DNA of 37,461 nt from an uncultured Porphyromonadaceae bacterium (GCA_947175205.1 CAMWLS010000023.1:1-37461); one strand, 5' to 3'. Numbered from the stretch's first letter, positions 1-8,744 are shown. The notes: generated by a model not told the origin, from the letters alone. A program made the numbers and translations.

Positions 1-67
1 GATACGGCGACCACCGAGATCTACACCTCTCTATTCGTCGGCAGCGTCAGATGTTGATAAGAGACAG
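1..67 (+). other. Illumina P5 / Nextera adapter carried into the contig (not genomic)
   Basis: Bases 1-26 match the P5 flow-cell oligo lacking its first three bases. Bases 27-34 (CTCTCTAT) read as an i5 index, which I recall as S502/N502 of the Nextera XT set. Bases 35-67 are the Nextera read-1 transposase adapter ending in the Tn5 mosaic end. The mosaic end differs from the standard sequence by a GT-to-TG change at bases 55-56, probably a read or assembly error. Genomic sequence begins at about base 68. Confidence 0.97.
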
Positions 68-73
68 TCACTG

Positions 74-595
74 ATGTTAAAGAATTGCTTAAAATTATTA
101 GCTGTGGCGCTGTGCCTGCTTATGGCTGAGAGCGTGGCGGCCCAGATGCACAAGGGGGATAAATCTTTCGGTCCCAAATTAGGTTTTGTCTCTGAGAACA
201 CTTCTGCTTACGTTGGTCTGGAATTCCAGTATGCCTTCTCTGATTATTTCAGGATAGCGCCTGAGATTGGCGCTGCCGTAAGGCATCACACCAAGGATGC
301 TCTTGTGGCCGGTCTCAATTTCCAGTTTCCCCTGAGCCTTGCCAATGACCGCGTGGCTCTTTACCCTCTGGCGGGTGTGGCATTCAACTCCTGGGCCACT
401 CACTTGGGAAAGGGAGATTACGGAACTATATCTGATGATTCCACTTTCCGCAAGAGCCGTTTCGGCGTTAACGTTGGCGCCGGTTTTGAGTATTACATAA
501 AGCCTTCCCTGCGCCTGGGCATTGAGGCCAGATACACCTTAATTAAAGAATACAGCTCACTTTACGCAACTGCATCCATTGCATATGTCTTCTGA
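74..595 (+). CDS. Outer-membrane beta-barrel protein, porin-like
   Basis: A 173-residue secreted protein. Residues 1-24 form a typical signal peptide: basic start, a leucine/alanine-rich core and a cleavage site near AAQ. The mature part alternates hydrophobic and polar residues with many aromatics and ends in Y-V-F, as small OmpA-like or OmpX-like barrels do. I infer an eight-stranded outer-membrane barrel; ligand and role are unknown. The ATG lies only six bases after the adapter junction, so the native promoter is missing, but the intact signal peptide supports this start. Its last 11 bases overlap tsaD, suggesting cotranscription. Confidence 0.8.
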   Translation: MLKNCLKLLAVALCLLMAESVAAQMHKGDKSFGPKLGFVSENTSAYVGLEFQYAFSDYFRIAPEIGAAVRHHTKDALVAGLNFQFPLSLANDRVALYPLAGVAFNSWATHLGKGDYGTISDDSTFRKSRFGVNVGAGFEYYIKPSLRLGIEARYTLIKEYSSLYATASIAYVF

Positions 596-1619
596 TTCAG
601 AGAAAAACATATATATATTAGGAATAGAATCCAGCTGTGATGACACCTCGGCCGCAGTCATCCGTGACGGCGTGCTGCTCAGCAACGTCATAGCCTCACA
701 GAGTGTTCATGAAGAATACGGCGGCGTGGTCCCTGAACTGGCCTCACGTGCCCACCAGCAGAACATTGTTCCCGTGGTGGACACCGCGCTCCGCCGCGCA
801 GGCATAGCCAAGGAACAGCTGAGCGGTATTGCCTTCACGCGCGGTCCAGGTCTTCTGGGTTCTCTGCTTGTGGGCACCAGCTTTGCCAAGGGTATGTCAC
901 TGGGCCTGCGAATTCCGCTCCTGGATGTGAATCATCTGCACGGGCACGTGCTGTCACACTTCATACGCACACAGGCAGATGACCGCGTGCCACAGTTCCC
1001 TTATCTGTGCCTGCTCATCTCTGGCGGTAATTCGCAGCTTATACTGGTACGCGCATACAATGACATGGAGGTCCTGGGTGCCACCATTGATGACGCAGCC
1101 GGAGAGGCCTTTGACAAGTGTGCCAAGGTGATGGGCCTCCCCTACCCCGGCGGACCTCACATTGACCGTCTGGCGGCTCAGGGAAATCCTGAGGCGTTCA
1201 AATTCGCACGCCCCCGCATTGCCGGCCTTGACTACAGCTTCAGCGGTCTGAAGACATCATTCCTTTACACCCTGCGTGACGCCATGCGCACTGACCCTCA
1301 GTTCATAGAGAAAAACATGGCAGACCTGGCGGCCTCGCTGCAGCACACCATCATAGCCATCCTCCTGGATAAGCTGGACAAGGCAGTGCGTCAGACAGGC
1401 GTACGCACCGTGGCCATTGGTGGCGGAGTCTCAGCCAACTCAGGTGTCCGCGCGGCCATTCAGGCTTACTGTGATGCCCACGGACTGCAGGCGTTCATTC
1501 CCTCACGCACATTTACCACTGATAACGCGGCCATGATTGCCATGGCCGGATATTACAAATATCTTGACGGCATATTCTGCCGATATGACAGCGTGCCCTT
1601 TGCGCGCGTAGAAGTCTGA
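585..1619 (+). CDS. tsaD: tRNA N6-threonylcarbamoyladenosine transferase TsaD
   Basis: TsaD transfers threonylcarbamoyl from TC-AMP to A37 of ANN-decoding tRNAs, working with TsaB and TsaE in the cytoplasm. The 344-residue protein has the ASKHA-fold opening GIESSCDDTSAAV, the metal-binding histidines in H-L-H-G-H (His117 and His121 here, matching His111/His115 of E. coli), the ISGGNSQL stretch and a late GGGVSANSGVR loop, at normal family length. I place the start at ATG 585 rather than the in-frame TTG at 579 because the conserved N-terminus follows closely. It overlaps the upstream barrel gene by 11 bases, and cinA begins seven bases after its stop. TsaC, which makes the TC-AMP substrate, is at 29256-29849. 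Confidence 0.97.
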   Translation: MSSDSEKNIYILGIESSCDDTSAAVIRDGVLLSNVIASQSVHEEYGGVVPELASRAHQQNIVPVVDTALRRAGIAKEQLSGIAFTRGPGLLGSLLVGTSFAKGMSLGLRIPLLDVNHLHGHVLSHFIRTQADDRVPQFPYLCLLISGGNSQLILVRAYNDMEVLGATIDDAAGEAFDKCAKVMGLPYPGGPHIDRLAAQGNPEAFKFARPRIAGLDYSFSGLKTSFLYTLRDAMRTDPQFIEKNMADLAASLQHTIIAILLDKLDKAVRQTGVRTVAIGGGVSANSGVRAAIQAYCDAHGLQAFIPSRTFTTDNAAMIAMAGYYKYLDGIFCRYDSVPFARVEV

Positions 1620-1626
1620 TACAGTT

Positions 1627-2889
1627 ATGGAAATAGAGTTCAGTATAGTCATCATAGGTGACGAAATTCTTTTGGGTCAGGTCTCTGACGCCAATACCTC
1701 AGCCATAATCCGTGCTCTGGCACCGGTAGGATTCCGATGCCGTCAGGTCCTGACCGTGGGAGATAATGCCGCGGATATCCGCAGCGCCATAAACACATCC
1801 ATGGAACTGACACCGCTGGTAATCACCACCGGTGGTCTGGGGCCCACAAAGGATGACATAACACGCGGAGCACTCATGGAAATCTTTGGCGGGACCCTTA
1901 AAGAGGACCCCGAGGTGACCCTGAACATAGAACAGGTTTTCTCTCGCCGCGGGCTGGAGTTGAATCCGCTCACCCGTCTTCAGGCGTGGGTCCCTGACAC
2001 GGCACGGGTGCTCATGAACCGTTTTGGAACGGCCCCGGGACTGCTGTTCACACGCCGGGATGACACCATGAAACAGAGGGTCATATGCCTCCCCGGCGTT
2101 CCATCAGAGACAGCCGGCATGCTGCCTGATGTAGTGGTCCCCACACTGGTGGAGGAATTTCATGCGCCTTCTGACACGCGCCACATCAGCTACATTGTGG
2201 CCGGTATCTCTGAAAGCGCCCTGGCCCAGAAACTGGACGCTTTTGAAGACGCCCTCCCTGCTGAGGCACACCTGGCATATCTTCCCAACGGCGGGTGGAT
2301 ACATCTGCGCCTTGACATCAGCGGTGGCTCTGATGAGCAGGCTCACACGCTGAGCACAGCGCTGGAATCAGAACTTGGGCCTTATCTGCTCACTCACGGC
2401 TACCATACACCGGCGGAAATCCTGATTAATCTGTTGCGTGAACGCAACTACACTATGGGTACAGCTGAAAGTTGCACAGGCGGGAACATAGCTCATGCCA
2501 TTACCACCGTTCCCGGAAGTTCTGACGTATTCAAGGGTGCTGTGGTGAGCTATGCAAACTCTGTGAAGGAGGAGATTCTGGGAGTTGACCCGCTTACATT
2601 AGAAACACTTGGTGCCGTCTCACTTCCTGTGGCAAAACAGATGGCCGTGGGTGCCCTGAGAGAGCTTGACGCAGACTGCGCCATAAGCACAACAGGCATT
2701 GCCGGACCCTCCGGCGGCACAGAGGAGAAGCCGGTGGGTACGGTCTGGCTCTGCATCAGTACGCCTCAGGCCCTGCTTACTCACTGCCTGCATCTGCGCG
2801 GGTCCCGGACCAACATCATAGAACGCACCACCACTGAGGCCATAATAGCACTTATACGCCTGTTGCAGAACCCGTCATGGACCTTCTAA
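1627..2889 (+). CDS. cinA: CinA-family protein (molybdopterin-binding-like domain plus PncC amidase domain)
   Basis: A 420-residue two-domain CinA. Residues 1-170 form the molybdopterin-binding-like (MoCF) fold, with IIGDEILLGQVSDAN and TTGGLGPTKDD. In characterised CinA proteins this half has ADP-ribose pyrophosphatase activity. Residues from about 255 form the PncC-type nicotinamide-nucleotide amidase domain (GTAESCTGGNIA, SYANSVKEEILGV, TGIAGPSGGTEEKPVGTV), which deamidates NMN for pyridine-nucleotide salvage. Both domains look complete. It lies between tsaD (7-base gap) and the DAHP synthase gene (13-base overlap), so one transcript is likely. Nothing nearby suggests competence, the origin of the family name. 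Confidence 0.95.
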   Translation: MEIEFSIVIIGDEILLGQVSDANTSAIIRALAPVGFRCRQVLTVGDNAADIRSAINTSMELTPLVITTGGLGPTKDDITRGALMEIFGGTLKEDPEVTLNIEQVFSRRGLELNPLTRLQAWVPDTARVLMNRFGTAPGLLFTRRDDTMKQRVICLPGVPSETAGMLPDVVVPTLVEEFHAPSDTRHISYIVAGISESALAQKLDAFEDALPAEAHLAYLPNGGWIHLRLDISGGSDEQAHTLSTALESELGPYLLTHGYHTPAEILINLLRERNYTMGTAESCTGGNIAHAITTVPGSSDVFKGAVVSYANSVKEEILGVDPLTLETLGAVSLPVAKQMAVGALRELDADCAISTTGIAGPSGGTEEKPVGTVWLCISTPQALLTHCLHLRGSRTNIIERTTTEAIIALIRLLQNPSWTF

Positions 2890-3914
2890 AGAAACCACTC
2901 ATAATAGCAGGCCCGTGCAGCGCTGAAAGTGAGCGGCAGGTAATGGACACAGCCACAGGCCTTATAGGAACTGCGGATATTTTCCGCGCCGGACTGTGGA
3001 AACCACGCACCCGCCCCGGATGTTTTGAGGGTGTGGGCTCAGCCGGGCTTCCCTGGCTTCAGCGGGTAAAAAAGGAAACGGGTATGCCGGTGGCCACTGA
3101 GGTGGCTAACCGCTCACACCTTATAGCCGCCTTGGAGGCCGGCGTGGACATGATATGGCTGGGTGCGCGCACCACCACCAGTCCATTTGCCGTCCAGGAA
3201 ATTGCTGACACTCTGACAGAATTAAAACCGGATATTAGCGTGCTGGTTAAGAACCCCATGAGCCCTGATACCGCGCTATGGGCGGGGGCCATAGAACGCC
3301 TCAGACTGGCGGGGGTCAGAAGCATAGGTGCGGTCCTGAGAGGTTTCGGGGCCTTTGGCGGCTCTGCTTACCGTAACCATCCGCACTGGCGCATCTCCTT
3401 TGAACTGAGGTCTCTGTATCCTGAGATACCCCTTATCTGTGACCCAAGCCACATAGGCGGACAGCGCAACCTCATAGAGCCGCTGATACGGCAGGCACTG
3501 CAGCTGAGATTTGACGGTCTGATAGTGGAGTCTCACTGTAATCCTGAGGCTGCCCTCTCTGACAGCGCACAGCAGATTACGCCTGAGAGACTGAAAGAAA
3601 TTCTGGAGGATGTTAAATTCGGGACAAGTATCACTGATGACAGCAGCGCTGACCTTGAAGCACTCCGTGAAGAGATTGACGCCCTTGATTATGAGCTGGT
3701 TAACCTTCTGGCACGCCGTATGGACATAGCTGAGCGCATAGCGGCATATAAAAAGGAAAACGGCCTCACTGTGATGCAGCCACAGCGTTACAGCCGTCTG
3801 CTGGAAAACAGAGTCAGACAGGGAATCCCCCTGGGGCTGGACCCGGCATTCATGAAACGCCTTTTCTCCAACATACACGAGGAATCAGTGCGCCGGCAGC
3901 TGGAAAATCAGTAA
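2877..3914 (+). CDS. Bifunctional 3-deoxy-7-phosphoheptulonate synthase / chorismate mutase
   Basis: A 345-residue fusion. Residues 1-250 are a KDO8P-synthase-like TIM barrel of the type I-beta DAHP synthase group, with AGPCSAES, KPRTRPGCFEGVG, LVKNPMSPD, the GFGAFGGSAYRNHPHW stretch and CDPSHIGGQRN. It joins phosphoenolpyruvate and erythrose-4-phosphate at the start of the shikimate pathway. Residues 265-345 form an AroQ-type helical chorismate mutase (LREEIDALDYELVNLLARR, then IAAYKKENG), which turns chorismate into prephenate. In such fusions the mutase can also act as an allosteric sensor; that is family knowledge. The start overlaps cinA by 13 bases and the 3' end overlaps the convergent hydrolase by 7. 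No other Phe/Tyr genes are nearby, unlike in many Bacteroidales. Confidence 0.94.
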   Translation: MDLLKKPLIIAGPCSAESERQVMDTATGLIGTADIFRAGLWKPRTRPGCFEGVGSAGLPWLQRVKKETGMPVATEVANRSHLIAALEAGVDMIWLGARTTTSPFAVQEIADTLTELKPDISVLVKNPMSPDTALWAGAIERLRLAGVRSIGAVLRGFGAFGGSAYRNHPHWRISFELRSLYPEIPLICDPSHIGGQRNLIEPLIRQALQLRFDGLIVESHCNPEAALSDSAQQITPERLKEILEDVKFGTSITDDSSADLEALREEIDALDYELVNLLARRMDIAERIAAYKKENGLTVMQPQRYSRLLENRVRQGIPLGLDPAFMKRLFSNIHEESVRRQLENQ

Positions 3915-4918
3915 TGCCCGTCCAGCCACTTCACTATCTCCTGTATGGTCATGGGTGAAATATCGCCGCTGATACGCGCATACTCATCCGGAAGGCCGGT
4001 GGTACACACCTGAAACAGATGATTGTGATCAGGCAGCAGGACAGTGTTAGCCTGAGGATTAAGCTCACTTATGGTCTGGAGATTCCCGGGCAGAACCTGA
4101 AGGTCCTTGGTCCCGTTCAGAGCCAGCCACGGAACCTTCACAGCGCTGATGTAAGATGCTGGGTCCAGTCTTAACAGACTTCTGAACCACGGTGATAACA
4201 TGGCGTCAAGCTGGGCGTTTACATATTCCTGCATCTTGGGTATGGAGCGTAACTCCGGAGACAACGCCTGATTAAGACTCACGGAAAGCATGGCACGTAC
4301 CTGATAATCAGGTAGGTCAGACATGGCCACATCCAGTAGCTGTCTTTCCAGCGCTTCCTGCTCCCACTTCCCCGTTGAGGCCACGCTGAGGGAGCGTACC
4401 TGGGACATAACAATGCTGTCCGTGGGCCACGCCGGCGAAGCCAGAGTGATGATAAATTCGCAGTCAGGACACTCCACGGCGTTCATTATGGCGCTCAGAC
4501 CGCCCTCTGAGTGGCCTAATACGCCTGTAGGCACATCAGGAAACTGCTGTTTAACAAATGCCAGCGCAGCGCTGATGTCTGAAGCACGGTCAGCTATGGT
4601 GGAGTTTATGTTGCTTCCCTCACTGCATCCCACCCCGCGGTCATCCATGCGCAGTGTTCCGTATCCGTGAGCGGCCAGAGAGTCAGCTATGGTCTTGAAA
4701 GGCTTATGTCCGGCCACTTCCTCATCCCTGTTCTGGTCGCCGGAACCGGAAGCCAGAACCAGTATAGCTTTAGGAGTGTCATGGGGAAGTGCCAGAGTGC
4801 CGCACAGCGTGAGTTGTGCGGCACTGTTATATACAGAAACATCCTGCTGCGCCTCTGCATACCGTGGCAGCAGAAGACACAACAGGATTATAACAGTTCT
4901 CAGTACGTGATTCATCAT
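3908..4918 (-). CDS. Secreted alpha/beta hydrolase, S9-peptidase-like
   Basis: A 336-residue exported serine hydrolase. Residues 1-24 are a signal peptide (LLCLLLPRYAEAQ). The body has an oxyanion-region ASGSGDQNRDE, a catalytic nucleophile elbow GHSEGG with Ser137, and plausible catalytic Asp (NGTKD) and His (LPDHNHLF) near the C-terminus. It probably hydrolyses an ester or short peptide in the periplasm; the substrate cannot be told from sequence. It starts 41 bases after glmM on the same strand and is probably the last gene of that operon. Its 3' end overlaps the convergent DAHP synthase gene by 7 bases. Two tandem ATGs (4918 and 4915) could both serve as start. Confidence 0.88.
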   Translation of the reverse strand: MMNHVLRTVIILLCLLLPRYAEAQQDVSVYNSAAQLTLCGTLALPHDTPKAILVLASGSGDQNRDEEVAGHKPFKTIADSLAAHGYGTLRMDDRGVGCSEGSNINSTIADRASDISAALAFVKQQFPDVPTGVLGHSEGGLSAIMNAVECPDCEFIITLASPAWPTDSIVMSQVRSLSVASTGKWEQEALERQLLDVAMSDLPDYQVRAMLSVSLNQALSPELRSIPKMQEYVNAQLDAMLSPWFRSLLRLDPASYISAVKVPWLALNGTKDLQVLPGNLQTISELNPQANTVLLPDHNHLFQVCTTGLPDEYARISGDISPMTIQEIVKWLDGHY

Positions 4919-4959
4919 CTTGTGCGCGGAGCATCACCTCACGGACTTGTCAAGCCCTG

Positions 4960-6342
4960 TCACAGTGATTCTATTACTTCTTTAATGGCATCAGCTAATT
5001 TCTCAGCCTCCTCAACGGTATGGGCCTCAGAGTAAATACGGATGATAGGCTCTGTATTACTCTTTCTCAGATGTACCCAGCTCTCCGGGAAGTCTATCTT
5101 AACACCGTCAATGTCAGTAATTTTTTCTGACGCATAGCGGGTCTTCACCTCACGCAGGATGGCATCCACATCAATCTCAGGACTGAGCTGAATCTTGGTT
5201 TTGTGAATGTAATAAGCCGGATAACCGGCACGCAGTTCTGTCATCTTTTTTCCTGACTTGGCCAGAAGTGTCAGGAACAGAGCCACGCCCACCAGGGCAT
5301 CGCGGCCGTAATGTGAGGCGGGGTAAATCACACCACCGTTACCTTCACCTCCAATGACAGCGCCGGTGCGTTTCATCTCAGTGGTTACATTCACCTCACC
5401 CACGGCGGCGGCAGTATACTTGCCTCCACGGGCCTCTGTCACGTCACGCAGAGCGCGTGAAGAGCTCAGGTTACTTACTGTGGCTCCGGGTGTATGGCTC
5501 AGGATATAGTCAGCCACAGCCACCAGGGTATATTCCTCACCAAAGAACTCACCGTCTTCCATCACCAGAGCCAGACGGTCCACATCAGGGTCAACTATAA
5601 TTCCCAGGTCACAGCCGTTATCACGCACGGCATCCTGAATCTGGGTGAGGTTTTCAGGAATGGGCTCGGGATTATGTGCAAAGCGGCCGTTGGGCTCGCA
5701 GTTAAGCTCCACTATCTCCTCCACACCCAGCGCGCGCAGCAGCTGCGGTATCACCACACCGCCCACTGAGTTAACAGCGTCCACGCACACCTTGAAGCCG
5801 GCACGGCGTATGGCCTCAGTGTCCACCAGCTCCAGTCCAAGCACATGCTCTATATGCTTGAGGTTATAAGTGTTGTTCTCGTAAACGCATCCCAAATCGC
5901 CCACCTGCGCAAAGGTGTATGCACCGTTCTCTGCCATTTTCAGCACCTTACGGCCCTCGCTGTCATTGAGGAATTCTCCGCGGTGATTAAGCAGCTTCAG
6001 GGCGTTCCACTGGCGGGGGTTATGTGAAGCAGTAAGAATGATGCCGCCGTCAGCATGCTCCGCTGTCACGGCAATCTCTGTAGTGGGAGTGCTTGCGAGA
6101 CCTATGTTTATAACCTCACAGCCCATGGCCACCAGCGTGCCGGAGACTATACGTGTCACCATATCTCCTGACAGGCGTGCGTCACGGCCCACCACTATAC
6201 GCTTCCCTTTCAGGGGCGAGGTTTCCATGATGAATGCTGCAAAAGCAGAAGTGAACTTTACTATATCCAGCGGAGTAAGACCATCGCCGGGAGCCGCGCC
6301 TATCGTGCCGCGGATGCCTGAAATAGATTTAATAAGTGTCAT
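4960..6342 (-). CDS. glmM: Phosphoglucosamine mutase (phosphohexomutase family)
   Basis: A 460-residue alpha-D-phosphohexomutase. Ser106 in TASHNP is the phosphorylated catalytic serine, DPDVDRLAL is the metal-binding loop, and R-K-S-N-T-E-P-I-I-R near the C-terminus binds the sugar phosphate. In Bacteroidota this family is annotated GlmM, converting glucosamine-6-P to glucosamine-1-P for UDP-GlcNAc, hence peptidoglycan and LPS. The sugar-specificity loop reads GEGNGG rather than the GE-x-SGH of E. coli-type GlmM, resembling archaeal-type members, so activity on mannose- or glucose-phosphate is not excluded. It follows the DUF4827-like lipoprotein gene by 15 bases and is probably cotranscribed with it. 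Confidence 0.9.
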   Translation of the reverse strand: MTLIKSISGIRGTIGAAPGDGLTPLDIVKFTSAFAAFIMETSPLKGKRIVVGRDARLSGDMVTRIVSGTLVAMGCEVINIGLASTPTTEIAVTAEHADGGIILTASHNPRQWNALKLLNHRGEFLNDSEGRKVLKMAENGAYTFAQVGDLGCVYENNTYNLKHIEHVLGLELVDTEAIRRAGFKVCVDAVNSVGGVVIPQLLRALGVEEIVELNCEPNGRFAHNPEPIPENLTQIQDAVRDNGCDLGIIVDPDVDRLALVMEDGEFFGEEYTLVAVADYILSHTPGATVSNLSSSRALRDVTEARGGKYTAAAVGEVNVTTEMKRTGAVIGGEGNGGVIYPASHYGRDALVGVALFLTLLAKSGKKMTELRAGYPAYYIHKTKIQLSPEIDVDAILREVKTRYASEKITDIDGVKIDFPESWVHLRKSNTEPIIRIYSEAHTVEEAEKLADAIKEVIESL

Positions 6343-6357
6343 TGGATTTTAGATCTC

Positions 6358-6936
6358 TTATATTTGTGGTCTGAAATAACGTACATGGTATAGGAAAGGC
6401 AGCACATTGGTTTCCTCCTGTGTGAGTCCGTAAGCTGACTTGATTACCAGATTCACCTCACAGTCAACAGGCAGGAATTTAAGAGGCATCTGCAGGCCCT
6501 GACCCCACTGAGCCGAACTTTGCAGGGTATAATTGTTGAAGCGGAATGAGGAGTTCATCAGCGCCACGTCATCCTGATTTCCCCAGGGTGAGCCTAACTT
6601 GCCGTCTTCATAATATGTCTTGAGGTTGTAGCGTTCAAAGCGGAAATAAATCAGGTCATCATCCTTGGCCTTATTTCCGGGTGTTCCGGGGTTAATCACC
6701 TGCATGTAAACATATCCGTCCTCGTCAAGCTTATAGTAAGGTGCATTTACACCCGTTTCAAAGACGGTATCTGCGGGAATGGAACCGCTCACACGCTGAT
6801 CAGCTAAAAAGGCGTTGATGTAGTGACCCTCATCAGTCAGCAGCTCTGAATAACTCTTTGAGTCTGAACAGCTTGCCATTAGCACAGCCACCGCAAGCAC
6901 AGAGAGTTTTAGTAATCCGGTAATTACGGTTTTCAT
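6358..6936 (-). CDS. DUF4827-like lipoprotein
   Basis: A 192-residue lipoprotein. The signal sequence ends in the lipobox L-M-A-S-C, so Cys23 should be acylated. I recognise it as the protein usually found beside glmM in Bacteroidales, annotated DUF4827; a relationship to FKBP-type folds has been suggested for that family, but I cannot confirm it here. The mature domain contains GSIPADTVFETG, YVYMQVINPG and a C-terminal PFLYHVRYFRPQI that would suit a beta-rich binding domain. It sits 63 bases downstream of the DHH phosphoesterase and 15 upstream of glmM. The function is unknown. Confidence 0.82.
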   Translation of the reverse strand: MKTVITGLLKLSVLAVAVLMASCSDSKSYSELLTDEGHYINAFLADQRVSGSIPADTVFETGVNAPYYKLDEDGYVYMQVINPGTPGNKAKDDDLIYFRFERYNLKTYYEDGKLGSPWGNQDDVALMNSSFRFNNYTLQSSAQWGQGLQMPLKFLPVDCEVNLVIKSAYGLTQEETNVLPFLYHVRYFRPQI

Positions 6937-6999
6937 CTTAATATACTTCTTATAAGTCTAATCTTGAAAAAAAACAGTTTAACACTCAGGGAAAGGTAT

Positions 7000-8025
7000 T
7001 CAGCTTTTTCCGTCACGCCACGCATCAAGCTCTGCGGCAATATGCTCTCTGAAAATGGCTGCGCACTCCTCCATAGAGCCCTTGAACTCGCCTCCGGCAG
7101 CGTTCTTATGTCCGCCGCCGTTAAAGTAGCGCGCACACACGCTGTCCACGCCAAAGCTGTCCACGCTGCGCATGGAAACCTTAATCTGATTTTCCTCTTC
7201 TCTGAGGAAACATGAGCACACAGTCCCGGGGACAGCCAGCGGCTTGTTGACCAGGCCCTCTGTGTCGCCCTTGCTGTAATTGAACCTGTTCAGCTCGTCG
7301 CGGGTCAGTGTAATCAGAGCGGCACGTCCGTCTGCTAACTGCTCATACTTCTCTGACATGGCATAACCGTTAAGACGCAGACATGAGGCACTGAAAGTGT
7401 TGAAAAGACGCTTATAAAGCATCTCGCGGTCAGCGCCCTTGCGCACCAGCTCAGCCACAATGAGATACTCCTCAGGGTTATTTGCGTTATAGGTGAAGTT
7501 CCCGGTGTCAGTCATCATGCCTGCCAGCAGGCAGGTGGCTGCCTGGCGGTCAATGGCATCATACAGTCCCAGACCGCACAGAGTACGGTACAGAAGCTCA
7601 CAGGTTGATGCCATGGAGGGATATGACAGCGTCACGGCTGCAAAATCCTCAGGGTCAAGATGATGGTCTATGAGCACACGCGGGGCCTTGGCATCAGCCA
7701 TAGCGGCCGCAAGACGGTCAATGCGTTTAAGCCCGTTAAAATCCAGACAGAATATGAGCTGCGCCTCATTAAAGACGCGGCGCGCGTAGTCAGCATATCT
7801 GTTACCGTCAATAATCTCCTTGTAGCCGGGCAGAAAACTCAGGCTCTTGGTGGGTGAGTCCGGCGTTATAACAGTTACATCCTTCCCAAGACCGGAAAGC
7901 ACGCAGGCCAGTCCCAGTGATGACCCCAACGCATCACCGTCAGGGCATATATGACAGGTGATGGCAACCTTACGGGCCTTCTCAAGCAATGTTTTCAGGC
8001 GTTTAAGCTCAGCCTGATTTATCAT
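7000..8025 (-). CDS. DHH/DHHA1 phosphoesterase, NrnA-like (oligoribonuclease / pAp phosphatase family)
   Basis: A 341-residue cytoplasmic phosphoesterase. The DHH domain has CHICPDGDALGSS, FCLDFNG and LIDHHLDPED as metal ligands; the DHHA1 domain ends with FNGGGHKNAAGGEF. NrnA proteins degrade nano-RNAs and pGpG/pApA and dephosphorylate 3'-phosphoadenosine-5'-phosphate; which activity dominates here cannot be told. The open frame extends to 8073, but I choose ATG 8025. A promoter with its -7 box at 8043-8050 lies inside the extension, and 8025 is preceded by an A-rich AACAAAG. ATG 8037 is the alternative and would give an almost leaderless transcript. It can also receive readthrough from the lgt operon. 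Confidence 0.92.
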   Translation of the reverse strand: MINQAELKRLKTLLEKARKVAITCHICPDGDALGSSLGLACVLSGLGKDVTVITPDSPTKSLSFLPGYKEIIDGNRYADYARRVFNEAQLIFCLDFNGLKRIDRLAAAMADAKAPRVLIDHHLDPEDFAAVTLSYPSMASTCELLYRTLCGLGLYDAIDRQAATCLLAGMMTDTGNFTYNANNPEEYLIVAELVRKGADREMLYKRLFNTFSASCLRLNGYAMSEKYEQLADGRAALITLTRDELNRFNYSKGDTEGLVNKPLAVPGTVCSCFLREEENQIKVSMRSVDSFGVDSVCARYFNGGGHKNAAGGEFKGSMEECAAIFREHIAAELDAWRDGKS

Positions 8026-8042
8026 CTTTGTTATCATTACTG

Positions 8043-8073
8043 CAAAAATACAACAATGGCGGCAAATCACCAA
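8043..8073 (-). promoter_or_regulatory. Bacteroidota-type promoter for the DHH phosphoesterase gene
   Basis: Reading the minus strand, a TTG (-33) at 8073-8071 is followed by 20 bases and then TATTTTTG (-7) at 8050-8043, matching the TTG...TAnnTTTG consensus of the Bacteroidota primary sigma factor. The predicted transcription start lies within about 12-15 bases of ATG 8025. It sits just past the 3' end of the upstream gene, giving the second half of this gene run its own transcription. Confidence 0.7.
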
Positions 8074-8075
8074 GT

Positions 8076-8744
8076 TTAATCAGCCTTTAAAACACCTAAA
8101 GCGCGGCTGCGGCCTATGATGTCACCCGGAATATCAGAGGAACTGAAAGGCACTTTCCGGCCGTCAGCAAGCGTCACCTCCGGGTATTCACAGGTCAGGT
8201 ACGGCGCAAAACTATGTAGAATATTGGTAGCGGTATCTGTTATACCCTCGTATTCCTCAGCCGCCTCTGCTGTGGTCACAGGGCGCGGCAGTTCAGTCAT
8301 ATATCCGTTTATGACGCAGCACAGAAGCCTGAAAATCTCAGGCACATGCTGCATGGTGAACTCATCCTGTTCCAGCGTCCCTGACACTCTTGAGAAAGCC
8401 ACCATGGCAAGCACAGCTACCGCAAGATGCTCCTTCCGCGCATCAGCTCCGCGCGAGGCCGCCACATCCAGCAACATAAGCCCGAAGAGCGCAAGTGAGA
8501 AAACCTCCGGAGCTGTCACGTCCGGGTCTATGGCCAGAAGGATGTTGCTGTGCTCCTGAAGCGCAGCCGTGAACCGCGCCACACATTCATTAACACAGGA
8601 GCTGTCAGATGCCTCTGCATCAGCGCGCCCGTCTTTAACATTCAGGGCCTGACGCAGGGCCTCGTCAGCACGTGCAAGTTTCTCAGCTGACACACGGACA
8701 GCTTCCTCTGCATTTCCACTGTTCAACAGTTCTACGGCATCCAT
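8076..8744 (-). CDS. Uncharacterised protein between lgt and the DHH phosphoesterase
   Basis: A 222-residue soluble protein I do not recognise with confidence. There is no signal peptide, and it is mostly helical by composition, with alanine-rich segments. A central hydrophobic stretch, FSLALFGLMLLDVAA, near residue 85 could be one buried or membrane helix. The C-terminus is more polar (VTLADGRKVPFSSSDIPGD). I choose ATG 8744, one base after the lgt stop, over the longer frame from 8774, which would overlap lgt by 29 bases. Close packing with lgt suggests cotranscription but does not define a role. Confidence 0.7.
   Translation of the reverse strand: MDAVELLNSGNAEEAVRVSAEKLARADEALRQALNVKDGRADAEASDSSCVNECVARFTAALQEHSNILLAIDPDVTAPEVFSLALFGLMLLDVAASRGADARKEHLAVAVLAMVAFSRVSGTLEQDEFTMQHVPEIFRLLCCVINGYMTELPRPVTTAEAAEEYEGITDTATNILHSFAPYLTCEYPEVTLADGRKVPFSSSDIPGDIIGRSRALGVLKAD

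Noticed and set aside
3276-3878. 200-codon open frame opposite the DAHP synthase gene
   Set aside because: A complementary-strand shadow of a clear, fully motif-supported gene; no family resemblance or promoter.
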